NCBI RefSeq assembly: GCF_009192735.1
Contig: NZ_VTFU01000003.1
Coordinates: 124,001-188,000, forward strand
Direction: 5' to 3'
Length of the DNA stretch: 64,000 nucleotides
Source of the DNA: Arthrobacter gandavensis
GTDB taxonomy: Bacteria > Actinomycetota > Actinomycetes > Actinomycetales > Micrococcaceae
Shown in pieces: positions 1 to 8,742 of this stretch. The position numbers were made by a program, and so were the translations under genes. Below the pieces are notes generated by a model that saw nothing but the letters and a program-made list of their open reading frames with translations, had not been told where the DNA came from and made no database searches. Within the stretch, counting starts at the first letter, position 1. Each line of letters begins with the position of its first letter.

Positions 1-139
1 CCTTGAGCAGCTGCAATCCCACGCTGGTGTCCACCTGGGTTGCCCCGCTCGCGGAAAGGCTGGGAAGAATGAGCACAAGAAGGGCCAACGCCAGGACAAT
101 CCAGATGCCCGGCCCCTTGAAGAAGTTCTTAGATTTCAT
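1..139 (-). CDS. ftsH: FtsH membrane protease, N-terminal fragment
   Basis: Only the first 46 codons lie in the window; the gene continues beyond base 1. The translation begins MKSKNFFKGPG and runs into one strongly hydrophobic segment (about residues 13-28), then SASGATQVDTS. This is the usual start of actinobacterial FtsH: a short basic N-terminus, the first transmembrane helix, then the periplasmic-side domain. FtsH is a membrane-bound ATP-dependent zinc protease for membrane and regulatory proteins. The AAA and HExxH parts are not visible, so the call rests on the N-terminus and on the position just downstream of hpt and tilS, where ftsH normally lies in this group. Confidence 0.8.
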   Translation of the reverse strand, partial: MKSKNFFKGPGIWIVLALALLVLILPSLSASGATQVDTSVGLQLLK

Positions 140-306
140 TCGCCGTCAGGGCGTACGCCCCGTCCCTCCTGATCAACAACGCTGATAATGCGCGGAAATG
201 TGCTTCAACTAGCTATACACCGTTACCTGTTGGAACACGTCCTGAAGGACCCGAAAGTTCCCTCTGGGCGTAGCACGCCGACGTGATGCTGATCGCTGAC
301 ACAGAA

Positions 307-336
307 CCGGACGGCGGCCTGCTGGCCGCCGTCCGG
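307..336 (-). terminator. Hairpin terminator after hpt
   Basis: A perfect 13-bp GC-rich stem with a 4-nt loop lies 24 nt past the hpt stop codon. The U-tract after it is weak (TTCTGTGTC on the minus strand). It probably ends tilS-hpt transcription before ftsH. No convincing ftsH promoter is seen in the rest of the 220-nt gap. Confidence 0.6.
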
Positions 337-359
337 ATTATGCCTCAGCCAGGCGGCCG

Positions 360-911
360 TTACTCGTAAACGTGCGGTGCCAGGGTGCCGATGAAGTCGA
401 GGTTGCGGTAGCGCTCCGCGAAGTCCAGGCCGTAACCCACCACGAACTCGTTGGGGATCTCGTAGCCGACGTACTTGACGTCGATTTCCACCTTCGCGGC
501 GGTGGGCTTGCGCAGCAGCGTGCAGATTTCCACGCTGGCCGGGCCGCGGGACTGCAGGTTGGTGCGCAGCCAGGACAGGGTCAGGCCGGAGTCGATGATG
601 TCTTCGACAATCAGCACGTGCTTGCCCAGGAGATCCGTCTCCAGGTCCTTGAGGATCCGGACGACGCCCGAGGACTGAGTGCCGGAACCGTAGGACGATA
701 CTGCCATCCAGTCCATCGTGACGTGGCTGTGCAGGGCCCGCGACAGATCGGCCATGACCATGACGGCGCCCTTGAGCACGCCGACCAGCAGGATGTCGCG
801 CCCGGCGTAGTCGCGGTCAATCTCTGCTGCGAGTTCGGTCACCCGCGTTTGGATCTGTTCTTTGGTGTAGAGAACGTGCTTGAGGTCTGACTGGACGTCG
901 TGTGAATCCAC
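360..911 (-). CDS. hpt: Hypoxanthine phosphoribosyltransferase
   Basis: Salvages hypoxanthine (and usually guanine) with PRPP to make IMP/GMP in the cytoplasm. The 183-residue protein has the usual family length. It carries the PRPP loop VLIVEDIIDSGLTL (about residues 98-111), an N-terminal LVGVLKGAVMVMADL segment with the KG dipeptide, and a C-terminal VGYGLDFAERYRNL that fits the substrate-binding end. The start is GTG, preceded by GGGAG with a 6-nt spacer. It follows tilS on the same strand with a 36-nt gap, the common tilS-hpt-ftsH arrangement. Confidence 0.93.
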   Translation of the reverse strand: MDSHDVQSDLKHVLYTKEQIQTRVTELAAEIDRDYAGRDILLVGVLKGAVMVMADLSRALHSHVTMDWMAVSSYGSGTQSSGVVRILKDLETDLLGKHVLIVEDIIDSGLTLSWLRTNLQSRGPASVEICTLLRKPTAAKVEIDVKYVGYEIPNEFVVGYGLDFAERYRNLDFIGTLAPHVYE

Positions 912-947
912 GAATGGCTCCCGGGTGCGAGATGTTGCAGCTGGATT

Positions 948-2096
948 TTAGGTGCTGCTCTTTTTCCTAAAGACAAGATTGCCATAGCCGGAGGGGCCTT
1001 GGGGAACGGGATTTGTGCGCACCTGGCGGTAGACGCTCACTTTGCCGACAAGTTCCACCGGACCTGCGGAGCCGGTGCGGCGCAGAAGGGCCTCCACTGA
1101 ACGCAGCCTCTCGTAGCTGGGCTGGGCGGCCCCAAGTTCGACGGCGGCCCGGGCCAGGACGCGCTGGCGCACGGCGGGAGCAAGCTCACGCAGCTCTGCT
1201 TCCGGCAGCAGGATCGTGCCGGAACCATCGATTCCGGCACCGGCCGGATCAGCTGGTGCGGCCCGCAGCCGCTCAAACGTTTCGGCGCTCACTGCGTCAA
1301 GGTAGTCGGCGTCATTGGCGAGGATACGTGAGGAACGGAACAGCGCCTCGGCGATGCCCGGGCCGAGTTTTTCTTCCAGGAACGGCAAAACCTCGGCCCG
1401 CACCCGGGACCGGGCGAAGGCCGGATCCGAGTTTGTGGGATCAAACCAGGGATCCAAACCTTCGCTGTCGCAGATTTCCTCGGTCTCGCTGCGGCGCAGT
1501 CCAAGGAGGGGACGCAGGTACTTGCCGCGGATGGCCCGCATTCCCGCGAGGGACCGGGTGCCGGATCCCCGCGCCAGGCCCAGGAGCACCTGCTCGGCCT
1601 GGTCATCCAGGGTGTGCCCGAGCAGTACGGCGCTGGCACCGGTTTCCTCCACGGCCTCGTCCAGGGCCGCATACCGGACGGTCCGGGCCGCCGCTTCGGG
1701 CCCCATGCCGGTGGAGGGCACCGAGACGGCGCGGATCTGGACCGGGTCCAGCCCCATGTCTTTCAGCTTCCGGGCGGCGTCTGCGGCGACGTCGGCGGAG
1801 CCTGGCTGCAGCGCGTGGTCCACGACGACGGCGCCCACCCGGTAGTCACCCCGGCGGGCGAAGAAGGATGCCGCTTCGGCAAGTGCCAGGGAGTCCGGCC
1901 CGCCGCTGCAGGCCACCAGCAGCAGCGGCGGCGGGGTGGACGCGGTTCCCCGCGGAGCCAGCCCGGCGTCGTCGAGGGCCTCGCGGATCATGTTGCGGGC
2001 CTTGCCGAGGGTGGGGTTCAGCCGTTTGCGGGGTTTTCCCGAGCGGGACTGCGGGGGAACACCGGGGGAGGAAAAATCAGAGTCTTGCCTGTGCAC
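948..2096 (-). CDS. tilS: tRNA(Ile)-lysidine synthase
   Basis: Converts the wobble cytidine of the CAU-anticodon tRNA-Ile to lysidine with ATP and lysine, allowing AUA decoding. The PP-loop ATPase motif SGGPDS is clear (about residues 65-70), followed by VVVDHALQPGS and LLGHTLDDQAEQVLLGLARGSG, all typical of TilS. The C-terminal third carries the helical substrate-binding domain. The start is uncertain: the longest frame opens with GTG 6 nt after the upstream stop, while an internal ATG (MIREAL) is 35 codons in. The gene sits between the HExxH protein gene and hpt on one strand, probably in the same transcript. Confidence 0.92.
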   Translation of the reverse strand: MHRQDSDFSSPGVPPQSRSGKPRKRLNPTLGKARNMIREALDDAGLAPRGTASTPPPLLLVACSGGPDSLALAEAASFFARRGDYRVGAVVVDHALQPGSADVAADAARKLKDMGLDPVQIRAVSVPSTGMGPEAAARTVRYAALDEAVEETGASAVLLGHTLDDQAEQVLLGLARGSGTRSLAGMRAIRGKYLRPLLGLRRSETEEICDSEGLDPWFDPTNSDPAFARSRVRAEVLPFLEEKLGPGIAEALFRSSRILANDADYLDAVSAETFERLRAAPADPAGAGIDGSGTILLPEAELRELAPAVRQRVLARAAVELGAAQPSYERLRSVEALLRRTGSAGPVELVGKVSVYRQVRTNPVPQGPSGYGNLVFRKKSST

Positions 2097-2102
2097 GTGC
2101 GG

Positions 2103-3260
2103 TTACAGTCCCATCCGGGTCATCCATAGGGAGGGATTGTGGATTTCAGCTTCGCTGGGGAGATTGGCCGGGGCCTCCCAGACCCGGTTGAACCCGTCCA
2201 TTCCGGCGCGGTCGACCACCGCGCGGACAAACTTCGAGCCGTCCTTGTACTGGCGCATCTTGGCGTCCAGTCCCATGATTTGGCGGAAGAACCGGTCCAG
2301 CCAGCCGTGGCTCCTGCCGCGCGCGTTGAACCGCTGCCTGATGGTCTTGACGCTGGGAACGATGGAGGCGTCGACGGCGTCCATCACCACGTTTGCATGG
2401 CCCTCCAACAGGGACATGACTGCGGTCAGGTGGGACATCCGTTCCTTGTCCGCGGGGTCCTGTAGTAGGGACATGATGTCCAGGGGGCGCTTGGGAACGC
2501 CGTCGCCGGACCCGCCGGTCACCGCGTCGCGGCCGGCAGCGGACGTGAGGGCCTTGGCGGCATGGCCCAGGCGCTCGGACAGGGTCTGGGCCTTGTCCAT
2601 CAGGCCGTTGGTGAGCATGCCGATTTCTTCGAGCATATGGTCGCGCAGCCAGGGCGCGGCGGCAAACTGCACGCGGTGGGTCTGTTCATGCAGGCATACC
2701 CACAGCCGGAAATCAGCCGGGACCACGTTCAGTTCACGTTCCAGGGTGATGATGTTCGGTGCCACCAGCAGAAGCCTGCCGCCGGAAGGCCCGCCGGGTG
2801 TTTTTGCGGAGAAGGGATCGTACTGTCCCAGCACCTTCGAGGAGAGGAAAGCCAGGACGGCGCCAAGCTGCGCGCCGGTGACGGTGCCGCTCAGGGCCGT
2901 GTTCGCGCCGGTCAGCTGGTCCGGGCGGGTTTGCGCCAGGTGTTCCAGCGCCGGGTTCATCAGGGCGGCAAAGCTGCGTGAGTTGGCCTTGGCCCAGGAC
3001 GCCCGGTCCACCACGAGGACCTCGGAATCGCGCAGGTCCCGGGCGGCTTCCAGCCCGGTGATGCGGTGGACATGGGTTACCGCCTCATCGGCCCGGGCAC
3101 GCAGGTCCGCCACGGCTTCGCGGATTTCGCGGGCCGGCATCTTGGGGCCGGCGGACACGAGGGTGGCCGCCGTGCCGGCGGCCAAATCCCAATTCACCAG
3201 TTCAGGGGCGGCTGAGGCGGGGTGGCGCTGATAGCTCTCCATTCGTCCATCAGACCACAC
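2103..3260 (-). CDS. Zinc-dependent metalloprotease-like protein (F420-associated/DUF2342 type)
   Basis: A 385-residue protein with one HExxH motif (VCLHEQTHRVQF, about residues 190-200), a likely zinc site. Overall it matches the actinobacterial family annotated as zinc-dependent metalloprotease or as F420-biosynthesis-associated protein; that label came from genome co-occurrence. No signal peptide is visible, so it is probably cytoplasmic. Its substrate is unknown. It lies between dacB and tilS, a position this family often holds. The longest start is GTG at 3260 with a purine-rich tract only 1 nt away; ATG at 3242 is an alternative. Confidence 0.75.
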   Translation of the reverse strand: MWSDGRMESYQRHPASAAPELVNWDLAAGTAATLVSAGPKMPAREIREAVADLRARADEAVTHVHRITGLEAARDLRDSEVLVVDRASWAKANSRSFAALMNPALEHLAQTRPDQLTGANTALSGTVTGAQLGAVLAFLSSKVLGQYDPFSAKTPGGPSGGRLLLVAPNIITLERELNVVPADFRLWVCLHEQTHRVQFAAAPWLRDHMLEEIGMLTNGLMDKAQTLSERLGHAAKALTSAAGRDAVTGGSGDGVPKRPLDIMSLLQDPADKERMSHLTAVMSLLEGHANVVMDAVDASIVPSVKTIRQRFNARGRSHGWLDRFFRQIMGLDAKMRQYKDGSKFVRAVVDRAGMDGFNRVWEAPANLPSEAEIHNPSLWMTRMGL

Positions 3261-3303
3261 GCTCCCCCGAATTGAAGAGGGGTTCGCTCAACGCCAAACG
3301 CCG

Positions 3304-4761
3304 TCAGCGGCAGCCGCATCCGGCCAGGACAGCGGCAGCGGCATCAACGGCGGAGCGGGCCTGCGCGGTGTTGGCTTCCAGTCCGTTGGCCACAAAGGCA
3401 AAGGACAGCAGCCGGCCGTCGGCGTCCGTGACGTACCCGCTGAGGGAGGTCACGGCGAACAGGGTTCCGGTTTTTCCGCGGACGACGCCGAGGGCGGGCC
3501 CGGAGGCTTTGGTGCCGTCGGAAAACCTCGAGGCGAGGGTTCCGCTCAGCCCGGCCACCGGCAGGGAGTATGGCAGGGCGCGCACGTCATTTTCCGTTGT
3601 CGTCAGGGACGCCTGCACCGTTTCGGCGAGCTGCTTGGTGGAGATCTCCGTTCCGGCGGCCAATCCCGAGGCATCGGCCAGCGCCAGATTGGACGTGTCG
3701 ACGCCAAGCCGGGCAACCGCCGCTGCCACGGCTTCCGTTCCGCCGTCAAAGGTCGCTTCCCGGCCGGAGGCCCGTGCACTCATCCGGGCCAGGGCTTCAG
3801 CCAGGTAGTTGTCCGAGCTGAGCAGCATGTGCCGGACCTGGTCCGCCACGGGCGCCGACTCGACCGCCGCCAGCTGCTCGGCGCCGCCGGCTGCCGTGCC
3901 GCGTTCAATGAAGGTGCTGACGCTGAACCCGTAGCCGGCGGCCGACGATTCAAGAGCGTCAGCAAAGACCTCGGCAGCCGCCATGGCGGCGTCGTCCACC
4001 CGTGGGCCGGAGGAGACGCCCTCTTCGGCCCACGCGGAATTGATGGCCAGCGGATACAGGGCCGCGATTTCTCCGGCCGCCACGTCCTCGCTGCTCCAGC
4101 CCGGCGACAGGGATTCGCCGCTGAAAAGCGTGTCATCGAGCTGGATGCGGACGGTTCCCTTCATCCCCCGTTCGGCCAGTGCCGCCGCGGTTTCGCCGGC
4201 GAGCGTGGCCAGTCCGGCGCGGGGCAGTGTCTGGGTTTCCCCTGTCTCGGATTCGCCGGCGGTCAGGAGGACATCTCCGCCGCCCTTGAGCACAATGGTT
4301 CCAGGACTCTTGCCCGCATGGACTGTGGTTTCAAAGCGGGTGTCGGCGCCGAGTTCCGCGAGGGCGGCGGCGGCCGTGAGGACCTTGAGGCTGGATGCCG
4401 GTGTAACAGCTGCGGAGCCGTCGAGGTCATAGAGGACTTCCCCGGTCAAGGCATCGAGAACCGAACCGTGGAACGTCCCGCTCCCGGCGACCTTCAGTTC
4501 AGCATCCAGGAGTTCCTTCAGCGCCGCCGGATCCGGGGCCTCCGAGCCGGTGCCGGCCGGGACCGGGAACACATCGCCGCCGGCGGCCAACCGGGAAGGC
4601 GCCTGCTGGTGGGACGGAACCACGAGCTGCCGCTGCGGCTGCTCGGAGCGGAGGGCGGCGAGGAGGGGCGGTCCGGCGTACAGGGCAAGCGGAAGCACCA
4701 GCACGGCGAGGACCAGGGTCAGCAGAAGGCCGGAAAACACCCGTCCCATTGCTTCACCCAC
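3304..4761 (-). CDS. dacB: D-alanyl-D-alanine carboxypeptidase/endopeptidase, PBP4 type
   Basis: A class C penicillin-binding protein acting on peptidoglycan stem peptides outside the membrane. All three catalytic boxes are present: SxxK in TPASSLKVLTAAAA (about residue 123), SxN in LLSSDNYLAEALARMS, and KTG in VRGKTGTLFAVTSLSG. An N-terminal hydrophobic segment (VFSGLLLTLVLAVLVLPLAL) serves as signal or anchor. The 485-residue length is normal for the S13 family. The start is GTG at 4761 or ATG at 4749. It heads the leftward block (dacB, zinc protein, tilS, hpt) and is divergent from ppa, as in many actinobacteria. Confidence 0.92.
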   Translation of the reverse strand: MGEAMGRVFSGLLLTLVLAVLVLPLALYAGPPLLAALRSEQPQRQLVVPSHQQAPSRLAAGGDVFPVPAGTGSEAPDPAALKELLDAELKVAGSGTFHGSVLDALTGEVLYDLDGSAAVTPASSLKVLTAAAALAELGADTRFETTVHAGKSPGTIVLKGGGDVLLTAGESETGETQTLPRAGLATLAGETAAALAERGMKGTVRIQLDDTLFSGESLSPGWSSEDVAAGEIAALYPLAINSAWAEEGVSSGPRVDDAAMAAAEVFADALESSAAGYGFSVSTFIERGTAAGGAEQLAAVESAPVADQVRHMLLSSDNYLAEALARMSARASGREATFDGGTEAVAAAVARLGVDTSNLALADASGLAAGTEISTKQLAETVQASLTTTENDVRALPYSLPVAGLSGTLASRFSDGTKASGPALGVVRGKTGTLFAVTSLSGYVTDADGRLLSFAFVANGLEANTAQARSAVDAAAAVLAGCGCR

Positions 4762-4979
4762 TGCTTTCCATCAGCCGCTTTCGCTGCACCAAGACAGCGA
4801 TTACGGACCAAGACATATATGTTTAAGACTAGACCGGCGCCGCCGCCCGCACTGACGCGGACATTCCTGCGGCTGTTGGCGCGTAACCAGCCTATGTTCA
4901 CGGCATCGTTTTCTTTCGAACCGCCGCGTTCGCTAACCGTTTTGTGGTGCCTGAACGGCACCGCGCCAGAGGAGTATCC

Positions 4980-5531
4980 ATGTCCATCACGCTCGACGTC
5001 ACCATCGAGATCCCCAAGGGATCCCGGGTCAAGTACGAAATCGACCACGAAACCCACCGCCTGCGCCTGGACCGCATCCTCTTCACGTCCATGGCCTACC
5101 CCACCCACTACGGCTACTTCGAGAACACCCTCGGCGAAGACGGCGATCCCCTGGACGCCCTGGTCATGCTGCAGGACTTCGACCTGATGCCGGGCGTCCT
5201 CGTTGAATCCCGCCCGATCGGCGTGTTCAACATGGTGGACGACGGCGGCGGAGACGCCAAGGTCCTCTGCGTTCCCGTGGACCCGCGCTTTGACCACATC
5301 CAGGACATCTCCGATGTGTCCGATTTCCTCCTCGACGAAATCAAGCACTTCTTCACGAAGTACAAGGACCTGGAACCGGGCAAGTGGGTTGAAGCCGCTG
5401 ACTGGGCCGGCGTCGCCGAGGCCGAGGCCGAGGTCAAGGCCTCCATCGAGCGTTTCAAGGCCATCGGCGAAGGCAGCGAAGAGGACGAGCCCCAGGGCCG
5501 CGACGTCGACGCCAACCCCGACAACAACTAG
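4980..5531 (+). CDS. ppa: Inorganic pyrophosphatase
   Basis: Hydrolyses pyrophosphate, driving biosynthetic reactions. The 183-residue protein carries the family signature GDPLDALVM with its metal-binding aspartates, plus [16 protein letters not shown] and a lysine-rich [15 protein letters not shown]. The start was set at ATG 4980 because AGAGGAG lies 5 nt upstream and the protein then begins at the conserved [14 protein letters not shown]; the frame stays open farther upstream but without a ribosome site. The last ~20 residues are an acidic, probably disordered tail ([19 protein letters not shown]), longer than the catalytic core needs. Confidence 0.95.
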   Translation: MSITLDVTIEIPKGSRVKYEIDHETHRLRLDRILFTSMAYPTHYGYFENTLGEDGDPLDALVMLQDFDLMPGVLVESRPIGVFNMVDDGGGDAKVLCVPVDPRFDHIQDISDVSDFLLDEIKHFFTKYKDLEPGKWVEAADWAGVAEAEAEVKASIERFKAIGEGSEEDEPQGRDVDANPDNN

Positions 5532-5580
5532 CACTCCCCGGTCCGGCCGAGCCCCTGCGGGGGTGGCCCGGATCAGCGCC

Positions 5581-5620
5581 CGACGGCGGCTGCCCTCCTC
5601 TTGGCGGGCGGCCGCCGTCG
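5581..5620 (+). terminator. Possible terminator after ppa
   Basis: Perfect 10-bp arms CGACGGCGGC / GCCGCCGTCG around a 20-nt loop, followed by TCGTATC. The long loop and short T run make this weaker than the other terminators here. The arm sequence recurs in several hairpins of this window. Confidence 0.45.
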
Positions 5621-5750
5621 TCGTATCAATGGATCCTCCTGCCGGCCGTTCCGGTCAGCCGGAACGTGCCGGAAGCCCTTGGGACGGAAGAATATGGCGC
5701 GCCGCAACCGGATCCGGTTGTTTTTCGCAGGCCTCTGGCATGCTGATCCC

Positions 5751-6380
5751 ATGCATTACGTGCTGACCATCAACCAGCGGGACTCGCGCGAATCGGGCGA
5801 CCTCGTGCCGGACCTGATCCGCTCACTGCGCCACCTGCCGGCGGCTGTCCCCTTCCAGCGCTCAGTCGGTGACGAAGCCCAGGGAGTGCTGGCCGATGCC
5901 CCGGCGGCGGTCGAAGCGGCGCTGACTGCCATCCGCCAGCGGCGGTGGAACGTGGGAATCGGCGTTGGTGAACTGCGCCCGCCGCTGCAGCAGACCATTT
6001 TGGATAACGATGGCTTCGGGCTGGTGTACGCCCGCCGCGCAGTGGACCGGGCACGAAAGACGGGCGAACGGATTCCACTTGCCGTTGACGGACCGGACCG
6101 GGAGATCGCGGCCGAAGCCCAGGCGGTCCTCCGGCTGCTCGGCCAGATCGTCGCCAGCCGGACCGACGCCGAATGGAAGGTCCTGGACCTGATGACGCCG
6201 GGTGCGCGCGGGCAGCAGAAGTACGTCGCGGAGCTGCTGGGCATCACCACCCAAGCGGTCAGCAAGGCTGTGGTGCGGTCACACTGGCAGGAAGAGTGGG
6301 CCACCCGACCCGCCGCAGCCCGGCTGCTGTCGCTGTGCTACGGACCGGCGGTCCTGCCGCCGGCAGCGCTGGCCTACTGA
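5751..6380 (+). CDS. SatD-like protein with C-terminal helix-turn-helix
   Basis: A 209-residue protein beginning MHYVLTINQRDSRESGD, followed by SVGDEAQGVL (about residues 41-50). Both resemble the start and the GDE-Q-G motif of the SatD family, first named in the streptococcal sat acid-tolerance locus. The C-terminal part (AELLGITTQAVSKAVVRS) is a likely winged-helix or MarR-like DNA-binding segment, so it may regulate transcription. No satE-like membrane partner is next to it. The start was set at ATG 5751 because the conserved family N-terminus begins there. Function is not established. Confidence 0.6.
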   Translation: MHYVLTINQRDSRESGDLVPDLIRSLRHLPAAVPFQRSVGDEAQGVLADAPAAVEAALTAIRQRRWNVGIGVGELRPPLQQTILDNDGFGLVYARRAVDRARKTGERIPLAVDGPDREIAAEAQAVLRLLGQIVASRTDAEWKVLDLMTPGARGQQKYVAELLGITTQAVSKAVVRSHWQEEWATRPAAARLLSLCYGPAVLPPAALAY

Positions 6381-6430
6381 GCCGCGGTTCCGTCCCGCCG
6401 CCGCAAGCCGGCGGCCTGCGCCCTGGAAGG

Positions 6431-7282
6431 CTAGGCCTGCGGGTTCGACAGCCCGCGGAGGATGGTTGCTGCCCCGTCTTCGTAGACAGTTCCCGTCACT
6501 TCAGTGGCTGCTTCCAGGACTTCCTGCGGAGCCTGGCCCATGGCCACTCCCCGGCCTGCCCAGGAGAGCATCTCAATGTCATTGCGGCCGTCACCCATGG
6601 CCACCGTGTGCTTCCGCTCGATGCCCAGCGTGCTGCGCACCTTTTCCAGGGCGCTGGCCTTGGTCACGCCCTCGGCGGCGATGTCCAGCCATGCCGTCCA
6701 GCCCACCGAATAGGTCACCCCGTGCAGCCCGATGGCCCGCACCGCCTCGCCGAATTCCTCGGCTGTGGAATCCGTGCTGAACACCACCACGCGGACGGCC
6801 TCGGCGCTGCGCAGCCGTTCAAAGTCGACCGGCTGGGCCTCGACACCGAAGCTGGCGTCCTGGAACCGTTCGGTGGAGAGGAAGTTGCCGTGGGAGTCTT
6901 CGAGTGCAAACTTGGCCGTGGGCAGGCTCACCCGCAGGGCATCAAGTGCCACCGAGGGGTCAAAGACCACCCGGTCCAGCACGCGGTAGCCGTCCGGCAG
7001 GGAGACATCGATTTCCAGGGTGACGCCGCCGTTGGAGCAGACGCAGTAGCCCTTGGTGATGCCGAGGCGTTCCAGGATGGGAAGGGCAGCCCCGTAGGAA
7101 CGTCCGGTGGCGATCACCAGGTGGTGACCGGCGGCCATGGCGGACTGTGCGGCATCGCGGACGCCGGCGGACATGTGTCCGTCGTGGTCCACGAGGGTGC
7201 CGTCAACGTCCAGGGCTACGAGGTGCGGATTATTCTGGGGTTCTTGCCGGTCTTCGATGCCGGCATTCGTCAAAGTAGTCAT
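6431..7282 (-). CDS. Cof-type HAD-IIB phosphatase
   Basis: A cytoplasmic phosphatase of the haloacid dehalogenase superfamily. Motif I is VALDVDGTLVD (about residues 22-32), motif II is VIATGRSY, and the late GDGRNDIEML is motif III/IV of the Cof/IIB group. These enzymes dephosphorylate sugar phosphates, FMN and similar small molecules; the substrate cannot be read from sequence. It follows serS on the same strand by about 120 nt, a common pairing in actinobacteria. The ATG sits directly behind AAGGGAG with no spacer, so initiation at this codon is not certain. Confidence 0.85.
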   Translation of the reverse strand: MTTLTNAGIEDRQEPQNNPHLVALDVDGTLVDHDGHMSAGVRDAAQSAMAAGHHLVIATGRSYGAALPILERLGITKGYCVCSNGGVTLEIDVSLPDGYRVLDRVVFDPSVALDALRVSLPTAKFALEDSHGNFLSTERFQDASFGVEAQPVDFERLRSAEAVRVVVFSTDSTAEEFGEAVRAIGLHGVTYSVGWTAWLDIAAEGVTKASALEKVRSTLGIERKHTVAMGDGRNDIEMLSWAGRGVAMGQAPQEVLEAATEVTGTVYEDGAATILRGLSNPQA

Positions 7283-7400
7283 CTCCCTTATTTAAACAGA
7301 AGTACCCTGATCCGGAAAGGACGCACCTCACATCTGCGGTGATTCCGGCAACAACGTTCCCTCCGGCATCACCTGTTACCAGCTCCGGCCCCACCCGTTG

Positions 7401-8678
7401 CTACAGGACGGGCAGCACCTCGAGCCCGCCAAGGTACGGCCGCAGGGCAGCGGGCACCGTGACGGAGCCGTCAGGGTTCTGGTGATGCTCCAGGATGGCC
7501 ACGATCCACCGCGTGGTGGCCAGGGTGCCGTTGAGCGTGGCCACAGCCCTCGTGCCCTTGCCCTCCCCGCCCTGGCGTTCACGGATGTTCAGGCGGCGGG
7601 CCTGGAAGGTGGTGCAGTTGGACGTTGAGGTCAGCTCTCGGTAAGCGTTCTGGGTGGGGACCCAGGCTTCGCAGTCGAACTTCCGCGCGGCGGACATGCC
7701 CAGGTCACCGGCTGCGGTGTCGATGACGCGGTAGGGCAGCTCCACCTTTGCCAGCATTTCCTCTTCCCAGGCCAGCAGCCGCTGATGCTCCGCGGCGGCG
7801 TCCTCCGGCTTGGTGTAAATGAACATTTCCACCTTGTTGAACTGGTGGACGCGGATGATGCCGCGGGTGTCCTTGCCGTGGGATCCGGCTTCCCGCCGGT
7901 AGCAGGAGGACCAGCCGGCGTACCGGACGGGGCCGCCGTTCAGGTCCAGGATTTCGTCGGCGTGATAACCGGCCAGGGGCACCTCGGAGGTGCCGACCAG
8001 GTAGAGGTCGTCTTCAGCGAGGCGGTAGATCTCGGCGTCATGCGCCACGTCGAAACCGGTGCCCTGCATGGTTTCGGGACGGACCAGGGTGGGAGTGATC
8101 ATGGGGACAAAACCGGCCTGCACGGCCTGGTCCATGGCCATGTTCAGCAGCGCCAGCTCCAGGCGTGCACCGACACCGCGGAGGAAGTAGAACCGCGAGC
8201 CGGAGACCTTGGCGCCGCGTTCCATGTCGATGGCACCGAGCAGTTCGCCAATCTCCAGATGGTCGCGCGGAGTGAACCCCTCGGCCTCGAAGTCACGGGG
8301 CTTTCCGACAGTCTTGATGACCTCGAAATCGTCCTCGCCGCCGGCGGGAACGCCGTCCTGCACCAGGTTCGGAATCCGGCGCAGCAGCGCGTCGGACTCG
8401 GCCTGCGCCGCATCGGCTTCGGCGCCGGCTGCCTTGACGGCAACGGCCAGTTCCTTGACCTCAACCAGAAGCGCCTGCTTTTCATCGCCCTTGGCCTGGG
8501 CGACACGCTTTCCAAACGCATTCTGCTCGGCGCGCAGGTTCTCGAAGCGGGTGCGGGAATCCCGGCGGGCAGCGTCTGCGGTGATGATCGCATCCACCAG
8601 GGACTCGTCCGCTTGGCGGGCGCGCTGGGAGGCTCGGAATTTTTCAGGGTTTTCGCGGAGCTCATTTACATCGATCAC
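7401..8678 (-). CDS. serS: Seryl-tRNA synthetase
   Basis: Charges tRNA-Ser and tRNA-Sec with serine. The protein (425 residues, normal length) starts [14 protein letters not shown], has the N-terminal coiled-coil arm (about residues 30-100), and carries the class II motifs, including [27 protein letters not shown] (motif 2 and its loop) and [20 protein letters not shown] (motif 3). The start is GTG with only a weak purine tract upstream. It is divergent from the lipid kinase gene across a 64-nt gap. Confidence 0.97.
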   Translation of the reverse strand: MIDVNELRENPEKFRASQRARQADESLVDAIITADAARRDSRTRFENLRAEQNAFGKRVAQAKGDEKQALLVEVKELAVAVKAAGAEADAAQAESDALLRRIPNLVQDGVPAGGEDDFEVIKTVGKPRDFEAEGFTPRDHLEIGELLGAIDMERGAKVSGSRFYFLRGVGARLELALLNMAMDQAVQAGFVPMITPTLVRPETMQGTGFDVAHDAEIYRLAEDDLYLVGTSEVPLAGYHADEILDLNGGPVRYAGWSSCYRREAGSHGKDTRGIIRVHQFNKVEMFIYTKPEDAAAEHQRLLAWEEEMLAKVELPYRVIDTAAGDLGMSAARKFDCEAWVPTQNAYRELTSTSNCTTFQARRLNIRERQGGEGKGTRAVATLNGTLATTRWIVAILEHHQNPDGSVTVPAALRPYLGGLEVLPVL

Positions 8679-8742
8679 GCTTCAAGAGTACCCAAAACCG
8701 CGGCGGGGCCGGGCACGGACCCGGGTTATGGTGGGAACCAAT

